Source of the DNA: Streptomyces armeniacus
Lineage (GTDB): Bacteria; Actinomycetota; Actinomycetes; Streptomycetales; Streptomycetaceae
Direction of reading: 5' to 3'
NCBI RefSeq assembly: GCF_003355155.1
Contig: NZ_CP031320.1
Location: 310,001 to 374,000 of the forward strand
Length of the DNA: 64,000 nt
A program made the position numbers and the translations under genes. Positions 33,405 through 42,029 of this stretch are shown here, piece by piece; the first letter of the stretch is position 1; each line of letters starts with the position of its first letter. The notes beneath the pieces are model-generated. The model was given only the letters and a program-made list of their open reading frames with translations, was not told where the DNA came from and did no database searches.

Positions 33405-34138
33405 GAGCCCGAGCCTTTCCGGTCGTGCGACGACTCTTCCCCGAACCCCGGCTGCGCCGAGGAGACGCCGTACTCCGGCTGCGCCGGAGCCGACCCGGTC
33501 GGCGCGGGTGCGGCGCCCGCCGGGACCAGCCCGCGGTCCCGGGCGTAGTCCTCCAGCATGCCGCGCAGCTGCCGCCGTCCGCGGTGCAGACGGGACATCA
33601 CCGTGCCGATGGGTGTCCCCATGATGTCCGCGATCTCCTTGTAGGCAAACCCCTCGACATCGGCGAGATAGACAGCGATCCGGAATTCCTCCGGAATCGC
33701 CTGGAGAGCTTCCTTCACGTCGGAGTCCGGCAGGTGGTCCAGCGCCTGCGCCTCGGCCGAGCGCAGTCCGGTGGACATGTGCGACTCGGCGCGCGCCAGC
33801 TGCCAGTCCTCGATCTCCTCGGCGGCGCTGCGCTGCGGCTCACGCTGCTTCTTGCGGTAGGAGTTGATGAAGGTGTTGGTCAGGATGCGGTAGAGCCACG
33901 CCTTGAGGTTGGTGCCCTCGCGGAACTGATGGAAGGACGCGTACGCCTTCGCGTACGTCTCCTGTACGAGGTCCTCCGCATCGGCCGGGTTCCGCGTCAT
34001 GCGGAGCGCGGCGGAGTACATCTGGTCCAGGAACATGAGGGCGTCCCGCTCGAAGCGCGCGCTGCGCTCCGCGGCGGTCTCGTGCGGCGTGTTCGGCGTG
34101 CTTTCCGTGCCGTCGTCGGTCCCGGTGACCGGACCCAC
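33401..34138 (-). CDS. sigR: ECF sigma factor sigma-R, thiol-oxidative stress
   Basis: A 245-residue ECF sigma factor from GTG 34138. Region 2 reads [36 protein letters not shown], region 4 [44 protein letters not shown]. The frame stays open to ATG 34303, which would add exactly 55 residues. This is the same extension as the unstable sigma-R' form of S. coelicolor, made from an upstream sigma-R-dependent promoter. GGAGGAG abuts GTG 34138. It directs transcription of thioredoxin, mycothiol and proteolysis genes and is held by RsrA. The C-terminal tail is longer and more Pro/Ser-rich than I recall for S. coelicolor. Confidence 0.95.
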   Translation of the reverse strand: MGPVTGTDDGTESTPNTPHETAAERSARFERDALMFLDQMYSAALRMTRNPADAEDLVQETYAKAYASFHQFREGTNLKAWLYRILTNTFINSYRKKQREPQRSAAEEIEDWQLARAESHMSTGLRSAEAQALDHLPDSDVKEALQAIPEEFRIAVYLADVEGFAYKEIADIMGTPIGTVMSRLHRGRRQLRGMLEDYARDRGLVPAGAAPAPTGSAPAQPEYGVSSAQPGFGEESSHDRKGSGS

Positions 34139-34303
34139 CTCCTCCGATGATGTGCCGGGTCCGAAAGAGGACCCGCTCGAATCGGAGAATAGACGACGAT
34201 CCACTCCCCCCGCCGCCGGAATCTTCGGGGTACCGGCCAGCGCGAGCGTGGCCCAGTCCAGGTCAGCGGCCTGGGGACGCTGCGGGCAAGCGACAGAACC
34301 CAT
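34139..34303 (-). other. N-terminal extension frame for the sigma-R' isoform
   Basis: This is 55 in-frame codons upstream of GTG 34138, beginning with ATG 34303. The start lies about 40 bp downstream of a perfect sigma-R-type promoter, so transcripts from it could be translated into the longer form. The extension contains one Cys (SVACPQ) and an [10 protein letters not shown] segment that could act as a degradation signal. Confidence 0.75.
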
Positions 34304-34349
34304 GGGGGCGGCTTCCTCTCGTCGAGACGTGCTGCTTGGTTATCGCGTC

Positions 34350-34376
34350 AACAACCACATCCCCGTACGCATTCCC
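34350..34376 (-). promoter_or_regulatory. Sigma-R-dependent promoter of sigR (autoregulation)
   Basis: On the minus strand GGGAAT (34376-34371), an 18-nt spacer and GTT (34352-34350) match the sigma-R consensus GGGAAT-N18-GTT exactly. It is placed to drive sigR'-rsrA, giving the positive feedback known for this system. Confidence 0.9.
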
Positions 34377-34441
34377 GCCTCGCCAAACCGGTTGAAACCG
34401 ATCGCCGCCGGTCAGAGCAGGCGAGAACCGGCCAGGAACGG

Positions 34442-35149
34442 TCACTCCGGGCCGGCGGCCGGAAGCGGCGGCGGCAGCGCGCGCAGCCAGGCCAGCACCG
34501 ACTCGGTGAGCACGGCCAGCGCCTCCTCCTGCGTGACCTCCGCCTGCTTCAGCACCGCGAAGCCGTGGTCGCCGCCGGGCACCTCGGTGATCTCCGTGCC
34601 CTCCGGGAACTCGCCGGGCGTCCCGAAGGGATCGCGCCCGCCCTGGACGACGAGGGTCGGCAGGCCCGTACCGGCCAGCTCCGCCGCCCGCGACCTCTCC
34701 GGCTTCCCCGGCGGATGCAGCGGGAACGACAGCGCGAGCACCGCGCGCGCCCCCAGCTCCGCGCCCGTACGGCAGGCCACGCGCGCCCCGGCGCTCCGCC
34801 CGCCCGCGACGACCGGCAGCCCGCGTGCGGCGAGGGCGGGCCAGAGCGCGGTCCACGCGGTGTCCAGGGTGCGCGGCGCCGGAGCGACCTTCTTCCCCGC
34901 GACCCGCCAGGGCTGCTCCACCAGGGCGACGGTCGCGCCCTGCGCGGGCAGCGCGGCGGCCAGCGCCCGCAGGTCGCGTGCCTCGATGCCGCCGCCCGCG
35001 CCGTGGCCCAGCGCCACCACCAGCCGCGCGTCGGGCGCCTCGTACCAGCTGATACGGGCGTCGCCGGACGGTGTGGCGACCGTCTCGGTGGCGGGCTCGG
35101 GCGGACGGGCGTACGGCTCGCCCTCCGCCTCGGTCTTCCGCTTGCTCAT
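34442..35149 (-). CDS. Alpha/beta-hydrolase family protein (KANL3/Tex30-like)
   Basis: A 235-residue alpha/beta hydrolase. The nucleophile elbow is GGRSAGARVA (GxSxG), the acid Asp is in VVQGGRDPFGTP, and the His is in VPGGDHGFAV. GHGAGGG supplies the oxyanion region. The size and pattern fit the KANL3/Tex30 or dienelactone-hydrolase-like group, with no lid domain. I chose ATG 35149; earlier starts in frame (35245, 35167) lack support. Substrate unknown. It lies downstream of the SRAP gene on the same strand. Confidence 0.85.
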   Translation of the reverse strand: MSKRKTEAEGEPYARPPEPATETVATPSGDARISWYEAPDARLVVALGHGAGGGIEARDLRALAAALPAQGATVALVEQPWRVAGKKVAPAPRTLDTAWTALWPALAARGLPVVAGGRSAGARVACRTGAELGARAVLALSFPLHPPGKPERSRAAELAGTGLPTLVVQGGRDPFGTPGEFPEGTEITEVPGGDHGFAVLKQAEVTQEEALAVLTESVLAWLRALPPPLPAAGPE

Positions 35150-35273
35150 GCGTCCAGCGTGCCCCATCCGGCGCGCCCGCCCCGTACAGCACTGCCGTAC
35201 GGCGCGCCCGCCGCGGAACGCGGCCCGGAACAACGGCCCGGACAACGGCTCCGGCCCGCGGCTCCGGACCGGC

Positions 35274-36101
35274 TCAGAACAGCGTCTCCTCCTCCGGCGC
35301 CGCCAGCTCCTTCAGCAGCTCCGGCCCGTTGTTCCGTACGTTGCTGACGTCCGTCGACACCGGATACGCCCGCAGCAGCCCCGGCGGGGGCGGCGCGAGC
35401 AGCTCGCGCAGCTCGTCCGGGTCCGTACGGGCCGGGTCCAGCCAGGCGTCCCAGCGGTCCTGCGTCATCATCAGCGGCATCCGTGGGTGGATGTCCGCGA
35501 GCGACTGCGGGCCCGGCGCGTCCGACTCCCCGGTCGCGTTCGCCAGCAGCGTCGTCTCCGCCTCCGTCGTGATCACGGTGCAGGTCGTCCACCACGCCTG
35601 CGGGTGGTCGTCGGCGAGCGTGCGGTCGCGCCAGAACTCGTACAGCCCGGCCATGGCGAACACGCTGCCGTCCGTCGGCGTCACGAAGTACGGCTGCTTG
35701 CGCGGGCGCTTCTTCTTCCCCTCCTGCTCGAGGTCCAGCTCGGACTTCGCGGTCACCCACTCGTAATAGCCGTCGGCCGGGAGCAGGCAGCGGCGGGCGG
35801 CGAAGGGGCGGCGGTACGCGGACTTCTCGTGCACCGTCTCCGCCCGCGCGTTGATCATCTTGACGCCCATGTCCGGCGACTTCGCCCAGCCGGGCACCAG
35901 GCCCCACTTCAGGGTCCGCAGCTGGCGCACGGGCCGCGGCTCGTCCGCGCCCTTCACGGGGCGGTCCAGCACGGCGTGGACCTGCTTCGTGGGGGCGACG
36001 TTCCAGTCCGCCTCCACGGTCTCCGTGGGCTGCCACTTCTCCACCTCGAACAGCCCGACCAGATCCTCGGGCTTCCTGCTGGCTGCATAGCGTCCGCACA
36101 T
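35274..36101 (-). CDS. SOS-response-associated peptidase/abasic-site crosslinker (SRAP, YedK/HMCES family)
   Basis: A 275-residue SRAP protein. It starts MCGRYAAS, so the catalytic Cys2 is exposed after Met removal. NVAPT (about residue 36), WGLVPGWA, INARAETVHEKSAYR, RRCLLPADGYYEW and IHPRMPLMM are the family's conserved blocks, holding the Asn, Glu and His active residues. YedK/HMCES proteins form a stable thiazolidine crosslink with abasic sites in single-stranded DNA and so protect replication forks. A Lys/Arg-rich insertion lies at about residues 130-145. The very long frame upstream is a shadow; ATG 36101 is fixed by the Cys2 rule. Confidence 0.93.
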   Translation of the reverse strand: MCGRYAASRKPEDLVGLFEVEKWQPTETVEADWNVAPTKQVHAVLDRPVKGADEPRPVRQLRTLKWGLVPGWAKSPDMGVKMINARAETVHEKSAYRRPFAARRCLLPADGYYEWVTAKSELDLEQEGKKKRPRKQPYFVTPTDGSVFAMAGLYEFWRDRTLADDHPQAWWTTCTVITTEAETTLLANATGESDAPGPQSLADIHPRMPLMMTQDRWDAWLDPARTDPDELRELLAPPPPGLLRAYPVSTDVSNVRNNGPELLKELAAPEEETLF

Positions 36102-36188
36102 AAGTGCCAGACTGCCACGGCACGGCGGAGCGCCGCCGCCCGTTGCAAGGGGAGAAAAAGGCGAGATTAGGGGAGGACGCAGCGACAC

Positions 36189-36902
36189 ATGGAAAACGCG
36201 AGCATCACCGATCTCTGGGACCGGGTCTTCGGCTCCCAGCCCGACCCGGACCAGTGGCTGGTCATCGCCACCGGACTCGTCGCCCTCGCCGTCGTCACGC
36301 CCCACAACGTGTGGCGCCTCGCACGGAACGCCGTGACGATCGCGCACGAGGGCGGCCACGGCCTGGTCGCGCTGCTCACCGGTCGCCGCCTGGACGGGAT
36401 ACGCCTGCACTCGGACACCTCCGGGCTGACCGTGTCCCGCGGCAAGCCGCACGGCATCGGCATGGTGCTGACGGCCGCCGCCGGGTACACCGCCCCCTCG
36501 CTCCTCGGCCTCGGCGGCGCCTGGCTGCTGGCCGCCAACCACATCACCGCGCTCCTGTGGGGCGCGACCGCGCTGCTGCTGGCGATGCTCGTGATGATCC
36601 GCAACGCGTACGGGGTCCTGACCGTCGTGCTCACCTGCGGCGCGTTCCTGCTGGTGTCCTGGCTGACGGACGCGCAGGTGCAGGCGGCGTTCGCGTACGG
36701 CGCGGTGTGGTTCCTGCTGCTGGGGGGCGTACGCCCGGTGTTCGAGCTGCAGGGGAAGCGCCGCCGGGGCGGCGCCCCCGACTCGGACGCGGACCAGCTG
36801 GCCAGGCTGACGCACGTGCCGCCGGCGATGTGGCTGGTGCTGTTCCACGCCGTCTCGCTGTGCTCCCTGTTCGGCGGAGGACGCTGGCTGCTCGGCCTGT
36901 GA
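36189..36902 (+). CDS. M50-like membrane metallopeptidase
   Basis: A 237-residue membrane protein. HEGGH at 53-57 is the zinc-binding HExxH at the end of the first long helix, followed by four to five more hydrophobic segments. This is the short M50B-like family in actinobacteria, presumably acting on substrates within the membrane. No PDZ domain is present. It is divergent from the SRAP gene and precedes aroA by 39 bp, possibly co-transcribed. Substrate unknown. Confidence 0.85.
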   Translation: MENASITDLWDRVFGSQPDPDQWLVIATGLVALAVVTPHNVWRLARNAVTIAHEGGHGLVALLTGRRLDGIRLHSDTSGLTVSRGKPHGIGMVLTAAAGYTAPSLLGLGGAWLLAANHITALLWGATALLLAMLVMIRNAYGVLTVVLTCGAFLLVSWLTDAQVQAAFAYGAVWFLLLGGVRPVFELQGKRRRGGAPDSDADQLARLTHVPPAMWLVLFHAVSLCSLFGGGRWLLGL

Positions 36903-36941
36903 GCAGGATTTGTCCGGGTCGGTAGCCACTAAAGTGAAGCC

Positions 36942-38297
36942 ATGACCGAACCCACCGGACATGCAGTCACGGACACCGAGCTCTGGCCCGCGCCCCTCGC
37001 CCCCGGCCCTGTCGACGCGACCGTCGCCGTGCCCGGTTCCAAGTCGGTCACCAACCGCGGTCTGGTGCTCGCCGCGCTCGCCTCCGAACCCGGCTGGCTG
37101 CGCCGCCCGCTGCGGTCCCGCGACACCCTGCTGATGGCCGGCGCGCTGCGCGCGATGGGCGTGCAGATCGAGGAGACCGTGCCGTCGAGCTCGTCGCTCG
37201 GCGGGCCGGACGAGCCCGGCGAGGTGTGGCGCGTCATCCCCGCGGGCCTGCACGGCCCCGTCACCGTCGAGGTCGGCAACGCCGGCACGGTGATGCGTTT
37301 CCTGCCGCCCGTCGCGGCCCTCGCCGACGGACCGGTCCGCTTCGACGGCGACCCCCGCTCGTACGAGCGCCCGCTGCACGGCGTCATCGACGGGCTGCGG
37401 GCGCTGGGCGCGCGCATCGACGACGAGGGGCGCGGCGCGCTGCCGATGACCGTGCACGGCTCCGGTTCGCTGGAGGGCGGGGCGGTGGAGATCGACGCGT
37501 CGTCGTCCAGCCAGTTCGTCAGCGCGCTGCTGCTCTCCGGGCCGCGCTTCAACCAGGGCCTGGAGCTGCGGCACAAGGGCGGCAAGCTGCCGTCCACCCC
37601 GCACATCCGGATGACGATCGACATGCTGCGCGCCGCGGGCGCCCAGGTCGACGCCCCCGAGGACGGCGGCGTGCCGGACGTGTGGCGGGTCACCTCGAAG
37701 GCGCTGCTCGGCCGCGACCTGGTCGTCGAGCCGGACCTGTCCAACGCGCAGCCGTTCCTCGCCGCCGCCCTGGTCACCGGCGGCCGGGTCACCATCCCGG
37801 ACTGGCCGGAGCACACCACCCAGCCCGGTGACGCGCTGCGCGGCATCTTCTCGGAGATGGGCGGGAGTTGCGTGCTGGACGAGCGCGGGCTGACGTTCAC
37901 CGGCTCCGGGCGCATCCGGGGCATCGACGCCGACCTGAGCGAGGTGGGCGAGCTGACGCCCGGCATCGCGGCCGTGGCCGCGCTCGCCGAGTCCGAGTCG
38001 GTGCTGCGCGGCGTCGCCCATCTGCGGCTGCACGAGACGGACCGGCTGGCCGCGCTCAGCAAGGAGATCAACGGCCTGGGCGGCGACGTCACCGAGACCG
38101 ACGACGGGCTGCGCATCCGCCCGCGCCCGCTGCACGGCGGGGTGTTCCACACGTACGACGACCACCGGCTCGCCACCGCGGGCGCCCTGCTGGGCCTCGT
38201 GGTGCCGGACGTACGGGTCGAGAACATCACGACCACCGGCAAGACCCTGCCCGACTTCCCCGACATGTGGCACGGGCTGCTCGGAGCGAGAGCCTAG
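36942..38297 (+). CDS. aroA: 3-phosphoshikimate 1-carboxyvinyltransferase (EPSP synthase)
   Basis: A 451-residue EPSP synthase, which joins shikimate-3-phosphate and phosphoenolpyruvate in aromatic amino-acid synthesis. Conserved blocks are VPGSKSVTNRGLVLAALAS (substrate Lys/Ser), VGNAGTVMRFLPPVAAL, DGDPRSYERPLHGVIDGLRALG, SSSSQFVSALLL, and the C-terminal HLRLHETDRLAAL and TYDDHRLATAGALLGL. Length is normal and no residue looks missing. ATG 36942 begins the frame; rsgA follows after 13 bp. Confidence 0.95.
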   Translation: MTEPTGHAVTDTELWPAPLAPGPVDATVAVPGSKSVTNRGLVLAALASEPGWLRRPLRSRDTLLMAGALRAMGVQIEETVPSSSSLGGPDEPGEVWRVIPAGLHGPVTVEVGNAGTVMRFLPPVAALADGPVRFDGDPRSYERPLHGVIDGLRALGARIDDEGRGALPMTVHGSGSLEGGAVEIDASSSSQFVSALLLSGPRFNQGLELRHKGGKLPSTPHIRMTIDMLRAAGAQVDAPEDGGVPDVWRVTSKALLGRDLVVEPDLSNAQPFLAAALVTGGRVTIPDWPEHTTQPGDALRGIFSEMGGSCVLDERGLTFTGSGRIRGIDADLSEVGELTPGIAAVAALAESESVLRGVAHLRLHETDRLAALSKEINGLGGDVTETDDGLRIRPRPLHGGVFHTYDDHRLATAGALLGLVVPDVRVENITTTGKTLPDFPDMWHGLLGARA

Positions 38298-38310
38298 AGG
38301 GCCGGCCGCG

Positions 38311-39318
38311 ATGCGCCGCTACGGCAAGCACACCGACGAGGACGACATCCGCGTACGCCCCGGGCGCCGCGGCACCCGCCCCCGTACGCACATCAGGCCC
38401 AAGCACGAGGACGCGGCGGAGGGCTTCGTGCTGACCGTCGACCGCGGCCGCATCACCTGTCTCGTCGACGGCCGCACCGTCACCGCGATGAAGGCGCGCG
38501 AACTGGGCCGCAAGGGCGTGGTGGTGGGCGACCGGGTCGGCGTCGTCGGCGACCTGTCCGGCGAGAAGGACACGCTGGCCCGGATCGTACGGGTGGAGGA
38601 ACGGGCGTCGGTGCTGCGCAGGACGGCGGACGACGACGACCCGTACGAGCGCGTGATCGTCGCCAACGCCGACCAGCTCGCCATCGTCACCGCCCTCGCC
38701 GACCCGGAGCCGCGCCCCCGGCTCATCGACCGGTGCCTGGTCGCGGCCTTCGACGCGGGCCTCGAGGCGCTGCTGGTGCTGACCAAGTCGGATCTCGCGC
38801 CGGCCCGTCAACTGCTGGACGCGTACGACCCGTTGGGCGTACGCCACGTGGTGACCAGCCGCGGTGAACTCGCCGAGGGCGAGGCGGCCGAGCGGGTACG
38901 CACGCTGCTGTACGGGCGCAGCACCGTCTTCGTCGGGCACAGCGGCGTCGGCAAGACGACGCTGGTGAACGCCCTCGTACCGGACCGGCAGCGCGCCACG
39001 GGCGTCGTCAACGCGGTCACGGGACGCGGCCGGCACACCACCACCTCGGCGCTCGCGCTGCCGCTGCCCGGCGACGACGGCTGGGTGATCGACACACCGG
39101 GCCTGCGCTCGTTCGGGCTGCACCACGTGGACGCGGCGCGGGTCGTGCAGGCGTTCCCCGACCTGGTGCCCGGCACGGAGGGCTGCCCGCGGGCGTGCAG
39201 CCACGACGAGCAGGACTGCGCGCTCGACGACTGGGTCCGGGAGGGGCACGCCGATCCGGCCCGGCTGTACTCGCTGCGGCGGCTGCTGGCGACGCGCGAA
39301 CGGCGAGAAGGGGACTGA
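38311..39318 (+). CDS. rsgA: Ribosome small-subunit-dependent GTPase RsgA
   Basis: A 335-residue circularly permuted GTPase. An OB-fold (about 30-105) precedes the G domain with G4 TKSD, then G1 GHSGVGKTTLVNAL, G3 DTPGL, and a C-terminal zinc knuckle (CPRACSHDEQDC). RsgA checks late 30S subunit maturation at the decoding centre. It is 13 bp after aroA and probably co-transcribed. It lacks the very long N-terminus seen in some relatives. Confidence 0.93.
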   Translation: MRRYGKHTDEDDIRVRPGRRGTRPRTHIRPKHEDAAEGFVLTVDRGRITCLVDGRTVTAMKARELGRKGVVVGDRVGVVGDLSGEKDTLARIVRVEERASVLRRTADDDDPYERVIVANADQLAIVTALADPEPRPRLIDRCLVAAFDAGLEALLVLTKSDLAPARQLLDAYDPLGVRHVVTSRGELAEGEAAERVRTLLYGRSTVFVGHSGVGKTTLVNALVPDRQRATGVVNAVTGRGRHTTTSALALPLPGDDGWVIDTPGLRSFGLHHVDAARVVQAFPDLVPGTEGCPRACSHDEQDCALDDWVREGHADPARLYSLRRLLATRERREGD

Positions 39319-39452
39319 TCGCTTCCGGCAACCGTCATGTGCATACTTCACCACGGGGGCCGGCACCGGGGCGTCGGAGCGCAGTGGCCCGCCAGGGAAC
39401 CGCCGCTCGCCCGGCAGGGACACACGGGCCGATCACCGGAGGCAGAAAGACC
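39319..39452 (+). promoter_or_regulatory. Leader region of the SMR exporter gene
   Basis: These 134 bp precede a SugE/Gdx-type gene, a class often under guanidine riboswitches. They hold an ACGG tetraloop between CC and GG (39350-39357), an ACACACGGGCC element (39420-39430) and the ribosome-binding site ACCGGAGG (39435-39442). I could not build a convincing ykkC or mini-ykkC structure by eye, so this is only a candidate. Confidence 0.3.
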
Positions 39453-39776
39453 ATGGCATGGCTGCTGGTCATCGTCGCGGGAATCCTCGAGACGGGCTTC
39501 GCGGTCTGCCTCAAGCTCTCGCACGGCTTCACCCGGCTCTGGCCCACCGTGGCCTTCTGCGCCTTCGCGCTGGGCAGCTTCGGCCTGCTGACGCTCGCGC
39601 TGAAGCGGCTCGACGTGGGCCCGGCGTACGCGGTGTGGACGGGCATCGGCGCGGCGGGCACGGCGATCTACGGCATGGTCTTCCTGGACGACGTGGTGTC
39701 GGTGCTGAAGCTGGTCTCGATCACGTTGGTGATCGTGGGCGTGATCGGGCTCCAGCTGTCGGGCGGGGCGCACTGA
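39453..39776 (+). CDS. Small multidrug resistance family exporter, SugE/Gdx-like
   Basis: A 107-residue protein with four membrane helices. E13 in the first helix (GILETGFA) is the essential SMR glutamate. KLSHGFTRLWP and AYAVWTGIGAAGTAIYGMVFL match the SugE/Gdx subgroup, whose members export guanidinium ions, rather than EmrE-type multidrug pumps. ATG 39453 follows ACCGGAGG. It probably works as an antiparallel homodimer, as only one copy is present. Its stop is only 5 bp from the convergent TetR gene. Confidence 0.88.
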   Translation: MAWLLVIVAGILETGFAVCLKLSHGFTRLWPTVAFCAFALGSFGLLTLALKRLDVGPAYAVWTGIGAAGTAIYGMVFLDDVVSVLKLVSITLVIVGVIGLQLSGGAH

Positions 39777-39781
39777 GACCC

Positions 39782-40381
39782 TCAGTCCAGCAGCGCGCGC
39801 ACCACCTCGTCGACCCGCACGCCCAGTTCCTCCTCCGGCCCCTTCACCGGCGCCACGAGGTACGACAGCGTGAGCCGCAGTCCCGCCTCGCACGCCCGGC
39901 TCAGCGTCGCCGCGTCGTGCGCCGCGCCGCTGCCCGCACTGCCGCCTCCGCCGCCTTGCGCCGCGAACCCGGCCACCAGCCGGTCACGCAGCTCGGCGGC
40001 CAGCTCCCCCGGCTCGGCGGGCCGTTCCTGCGCGGGTAAGGGCATACGGCGTCCCCAGCAGCCGGTGAGGGCCGCGCGTACGAGGGGTTCGCCGGGGGCC
40101 GTGCGCAGCATCCAGGCGGCAGCGGCGGCGCAACTCGCCGCCGGATCGGCGCCCTTGCGTGCCGACTGCGCGGCCACCGCGGCTGCGCTGTCCAGGAAGT
40201 CCGTCACCCGCTGGCTCACCAGTGCGCTGCCGAGCCCTTCCTTGCTGCCGAACTCGTTGTAGAGGGTCTGCCGGGAGACCCCGGCGCTCGCGGCGATCTC
40301 GACCATGCGGACGCCCGCCCACGGGCGTGCCGACACAGCCGCGTGTGCGGCCTCGAGCAAGGTCTCACGTGCAGACGGCAT
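39782..40381 (-). CDS. TetR-family regulator
   Basis: A 199-residue TetR-type protein. The HTH is ARPWAGVRMVEIAASAGVSRQTLYNEFGSKEGLGSALV; the C-terminal domain is helical with a Gly/Ser-rich loop (GGGGGSAGSGAAH). ATG 40381 is used; the frame opens at 40465. It is convergent with the SMR exporter and divergent from hisN, so its target could be either or neither. No clear operator palindrome is visible in the 135-bp hisN gap. Confidence 0.85.
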   Translation of the reverse strand: MPSARETLLEAAHAAVSARPWAGVRMVEIAASAGVSRQTLYNEFGSKEGLGSALVSQRVTDFLDSAAAVAAQSARKGADPAASCAAAAAWMLRTAPGEPLVRAALTGCWGRRMPLPAQERPAEPGELAAELRDRLVAGFAAQGGGGGSAGSGAAHDAATLSRACEAGLRLTLSYLVAPVKGPEEELGVRVDEVVRALLD

Positions 40382-40515
40382 ACCGCGCCTCCCGCGCCCG
40401 TTGCTGGCGTGCGCCGACAGAATTGACGCGCGGGCAGAGGGTGTCAAGATGGCGCACACACCCACATGGCCGTTGCCATGTGGCCGGGACCAGGGGCGGT
40501 AGATACTGTTCGCAC

Positions 40516-41310
40516 ATGCCGGACTTCCACGATGATCTGCGTTTCGCCCACGTGCTGGCCGACGCCGCTGACGCCACGACCATGGAACGGTTCAAGGCTC
40601 TCGACCTCAAGGTCGAGACCAAGCCGGACATGACGCCGGTCAGCGACGCGGACAAGGCCGCCGAGGAGCTGATCCGCACCTCTCTGCAGCGTGCACGGCC
40701 CAGAGACGCCGTGCTCGGCGAGGAGTTCGGCACCGAGGGCCACGGTCCACGGCGCTGGGTCATCGACCCGATCGACGGCACCAAGAACTTCGTACGCGGC
40801 GTCCCCGTGTGGGCGACGCTCATCGCGCTCACGGAGCTGAGCGAGGGCGGCGACCACCCGGTGGTCGGCCTGGTCTCCGCGCCGGCGCTGAACCGGCGCT
40901 GGTGGGCGGTGCGCGGCGGCGGCGCCTACACGGGGCGCAGCCTCTCGCAGGCGACGCGGCTCCAGGTGTCGCAGGTGGCGCAGGTGCGGGACGCCTCGTT
41001 CGCGTACTCCTCGCTGTCGGGCTGGGAGGAGCGCGGCATGCTCGGCGGCTTCCTGGAGCTGACGCGGGACTGCTGGCGGACGCGCGGCTACGGCGACTTC
41101 TGGCCGTACATGATGGTCGCCGAGGGCTCGGTGGACATGTGCGCGGAGCCCGAGCTGTCGCTCTGGGACATGGCGGCCAGCGCGATCATCGTCGACGAGG
41201 CGGGCGGGCGCTTCACCGGTCTCGACGGCCGGCGCGGCCCGCTCAGCGGCAACGCGGCGGCGTCCAACGGGCTGCTGCACGACGAGCTGCTGAGGTATCT
41301 GAACCAGTAG
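40516..41310 (+). CDS. hisN: Histidinol-phosphatase (inositol-monophosphatase family)
   Basis: A 264-residue Mg-dependent phosphatase. GEE at 68-70 and DPIDGTKNF (84-92) supply metal and substrate residues, and the C-terminal WDMAASAIIVDEAGG gives the last Asp. The N-terminus DLRFAHVLADAAD and the overall length match streptomycete HisN, which dephosphorylates histidinol phosphate in histidine synthesis; other members act on inositol phosphates. ATG 40516 is used without a strong ribosome-binding site. Confidence 0.88.
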   Translation: MPDFHDDLRFAHVLADAADATTMERFKALDLKVETKPDMTPVSDADKAAEELIRTSLQRARPRDAVLGEEFGTEGHGPRRWVIDPIDGTKNFVRGVPVWATLIALTELSEGGDHPVVGLVSAPALNRRWWAVRGGGAYTGRSLSQATRLQVSQVAQVRDASFAYSSLSGWEERGMLGGFLELTRDCWRTRGYGDFWPYMMVAEGSVDMCAEPELSLWDMAASAIIVDEAGGRFTGLDGRRGPLSGNAAASNGLLHDELLRYLNQ

Positions 41311-41459
41311 CGGACGGCGGTGCGTTCGGCTGTGACCGGGGCGCGCGGAGGCTCGAGAAGGGCCTGTGCGCGCCCCCTTGCTGTCCCCCAGGTGGCGTGT
41401 GAGCATGAGAATCGAGCGCTTGTGACTTTGTGAATCGATTCCCGAGAGGGGCTCACTCC

Positions 41460-41903
41460 ATGCCCACGCTCGTCCAGGACGCCATGAGCACCGTGGTTCT
41501 GACCATCGGCCCCACCCACTCACTCCGCCAGGCCGCCCAGCTGATGTCCGCGCGAGGAGTCGGCGCGGCCGTCGTCCTCGACACCGACACCAGCGGCATC
41601 GGTATCCTCACCGAGCGCGATGTCCTGAACGCCGTAGGCGCGGGACAGGACCCCGAACAGGAGCTCGCACACGCCCACACGACCACCGACGTCGTCTTCG
41701 CCAGCCCGCGCTGGACGCTCTCCGAGGCGGCCCAGGCGATGGCGCACGGCGGCTTCCGGCACCTGATCGTGCTGGACGACCACGAGCCGGTGGGCGTGGT
41801 TTCCGTACGGGACATCGTGCGCTGCTGGTCCGGCATCCCCGACCGGTACGACCAGCGGCCGACGACGGAGGCGACGGTCACCTCGGTCCGCGGGACGACG
41901 TAG
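41460..41903 (+). CDS. CBS-domain pair protein
   Basis: A 147-residue protein made of two CBS domains: MSTVVLTIGPTHSLRQAAQLMSARGVGAAVVLD...GILTERDVLNAV and VVFASPRWTLSEAAQAMAHGGFRHLIVLDDHEPVGVVSVRDIVRCW. The pair forms a Bateman module that senses adenine nucleotides. No effector domain is attached, so it may act through a partner. ATG 41460 has GAGAGGGG upstream. The C-terminal 20 residues are a short basic/Thr-rich tail. Confidence 0.88.
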   Translation: MPTLVQDAMSTVVLTIGPTHSLRQAAQLMSARGVGAAVVLDTDTSGIGILTERDVLNAVGAGQDPEQELAHAHTTTDVVFASPRWTLSEAAQAMAHGGFRHLIVLDDHEPVGVVSVRDIVRCWSGIPDRYDQRPTTEATVTSVRGTT

Positions 41904-41969
41904 GGCACCGCGTAAGCCGGCACCCGTAACGCACCAACGGCCGTCTCCGGCACGTGCGTTCGGACACAC

Positions 41970-42008
41970 CCGGAGGGACCGGAGCCCACTGGCGTCCGGT
42001 CCCTCCGG
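41970..42008. terminator. Bidirectional terminator, CBS protein / catalase
   Basis: CCGGAGGGACCGGA (41970-41983) and TCCGGTCCCTCCGG (41995-42008) form a perfect 14-bp stem with an 11-nt loop between two convergent genes. Confidence 0.9.
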
Positions 42009-42029
42009 ATCATTACGGCAGGCGGGCCG

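Noticed and set aside
35274..38273. A 999-codon minus-strand open frame
   Set aside because: Only the last 275 codons (SRAP protein) are real. The rest is antisense to the M50-like gene and aroA, both with clear domain motifs.
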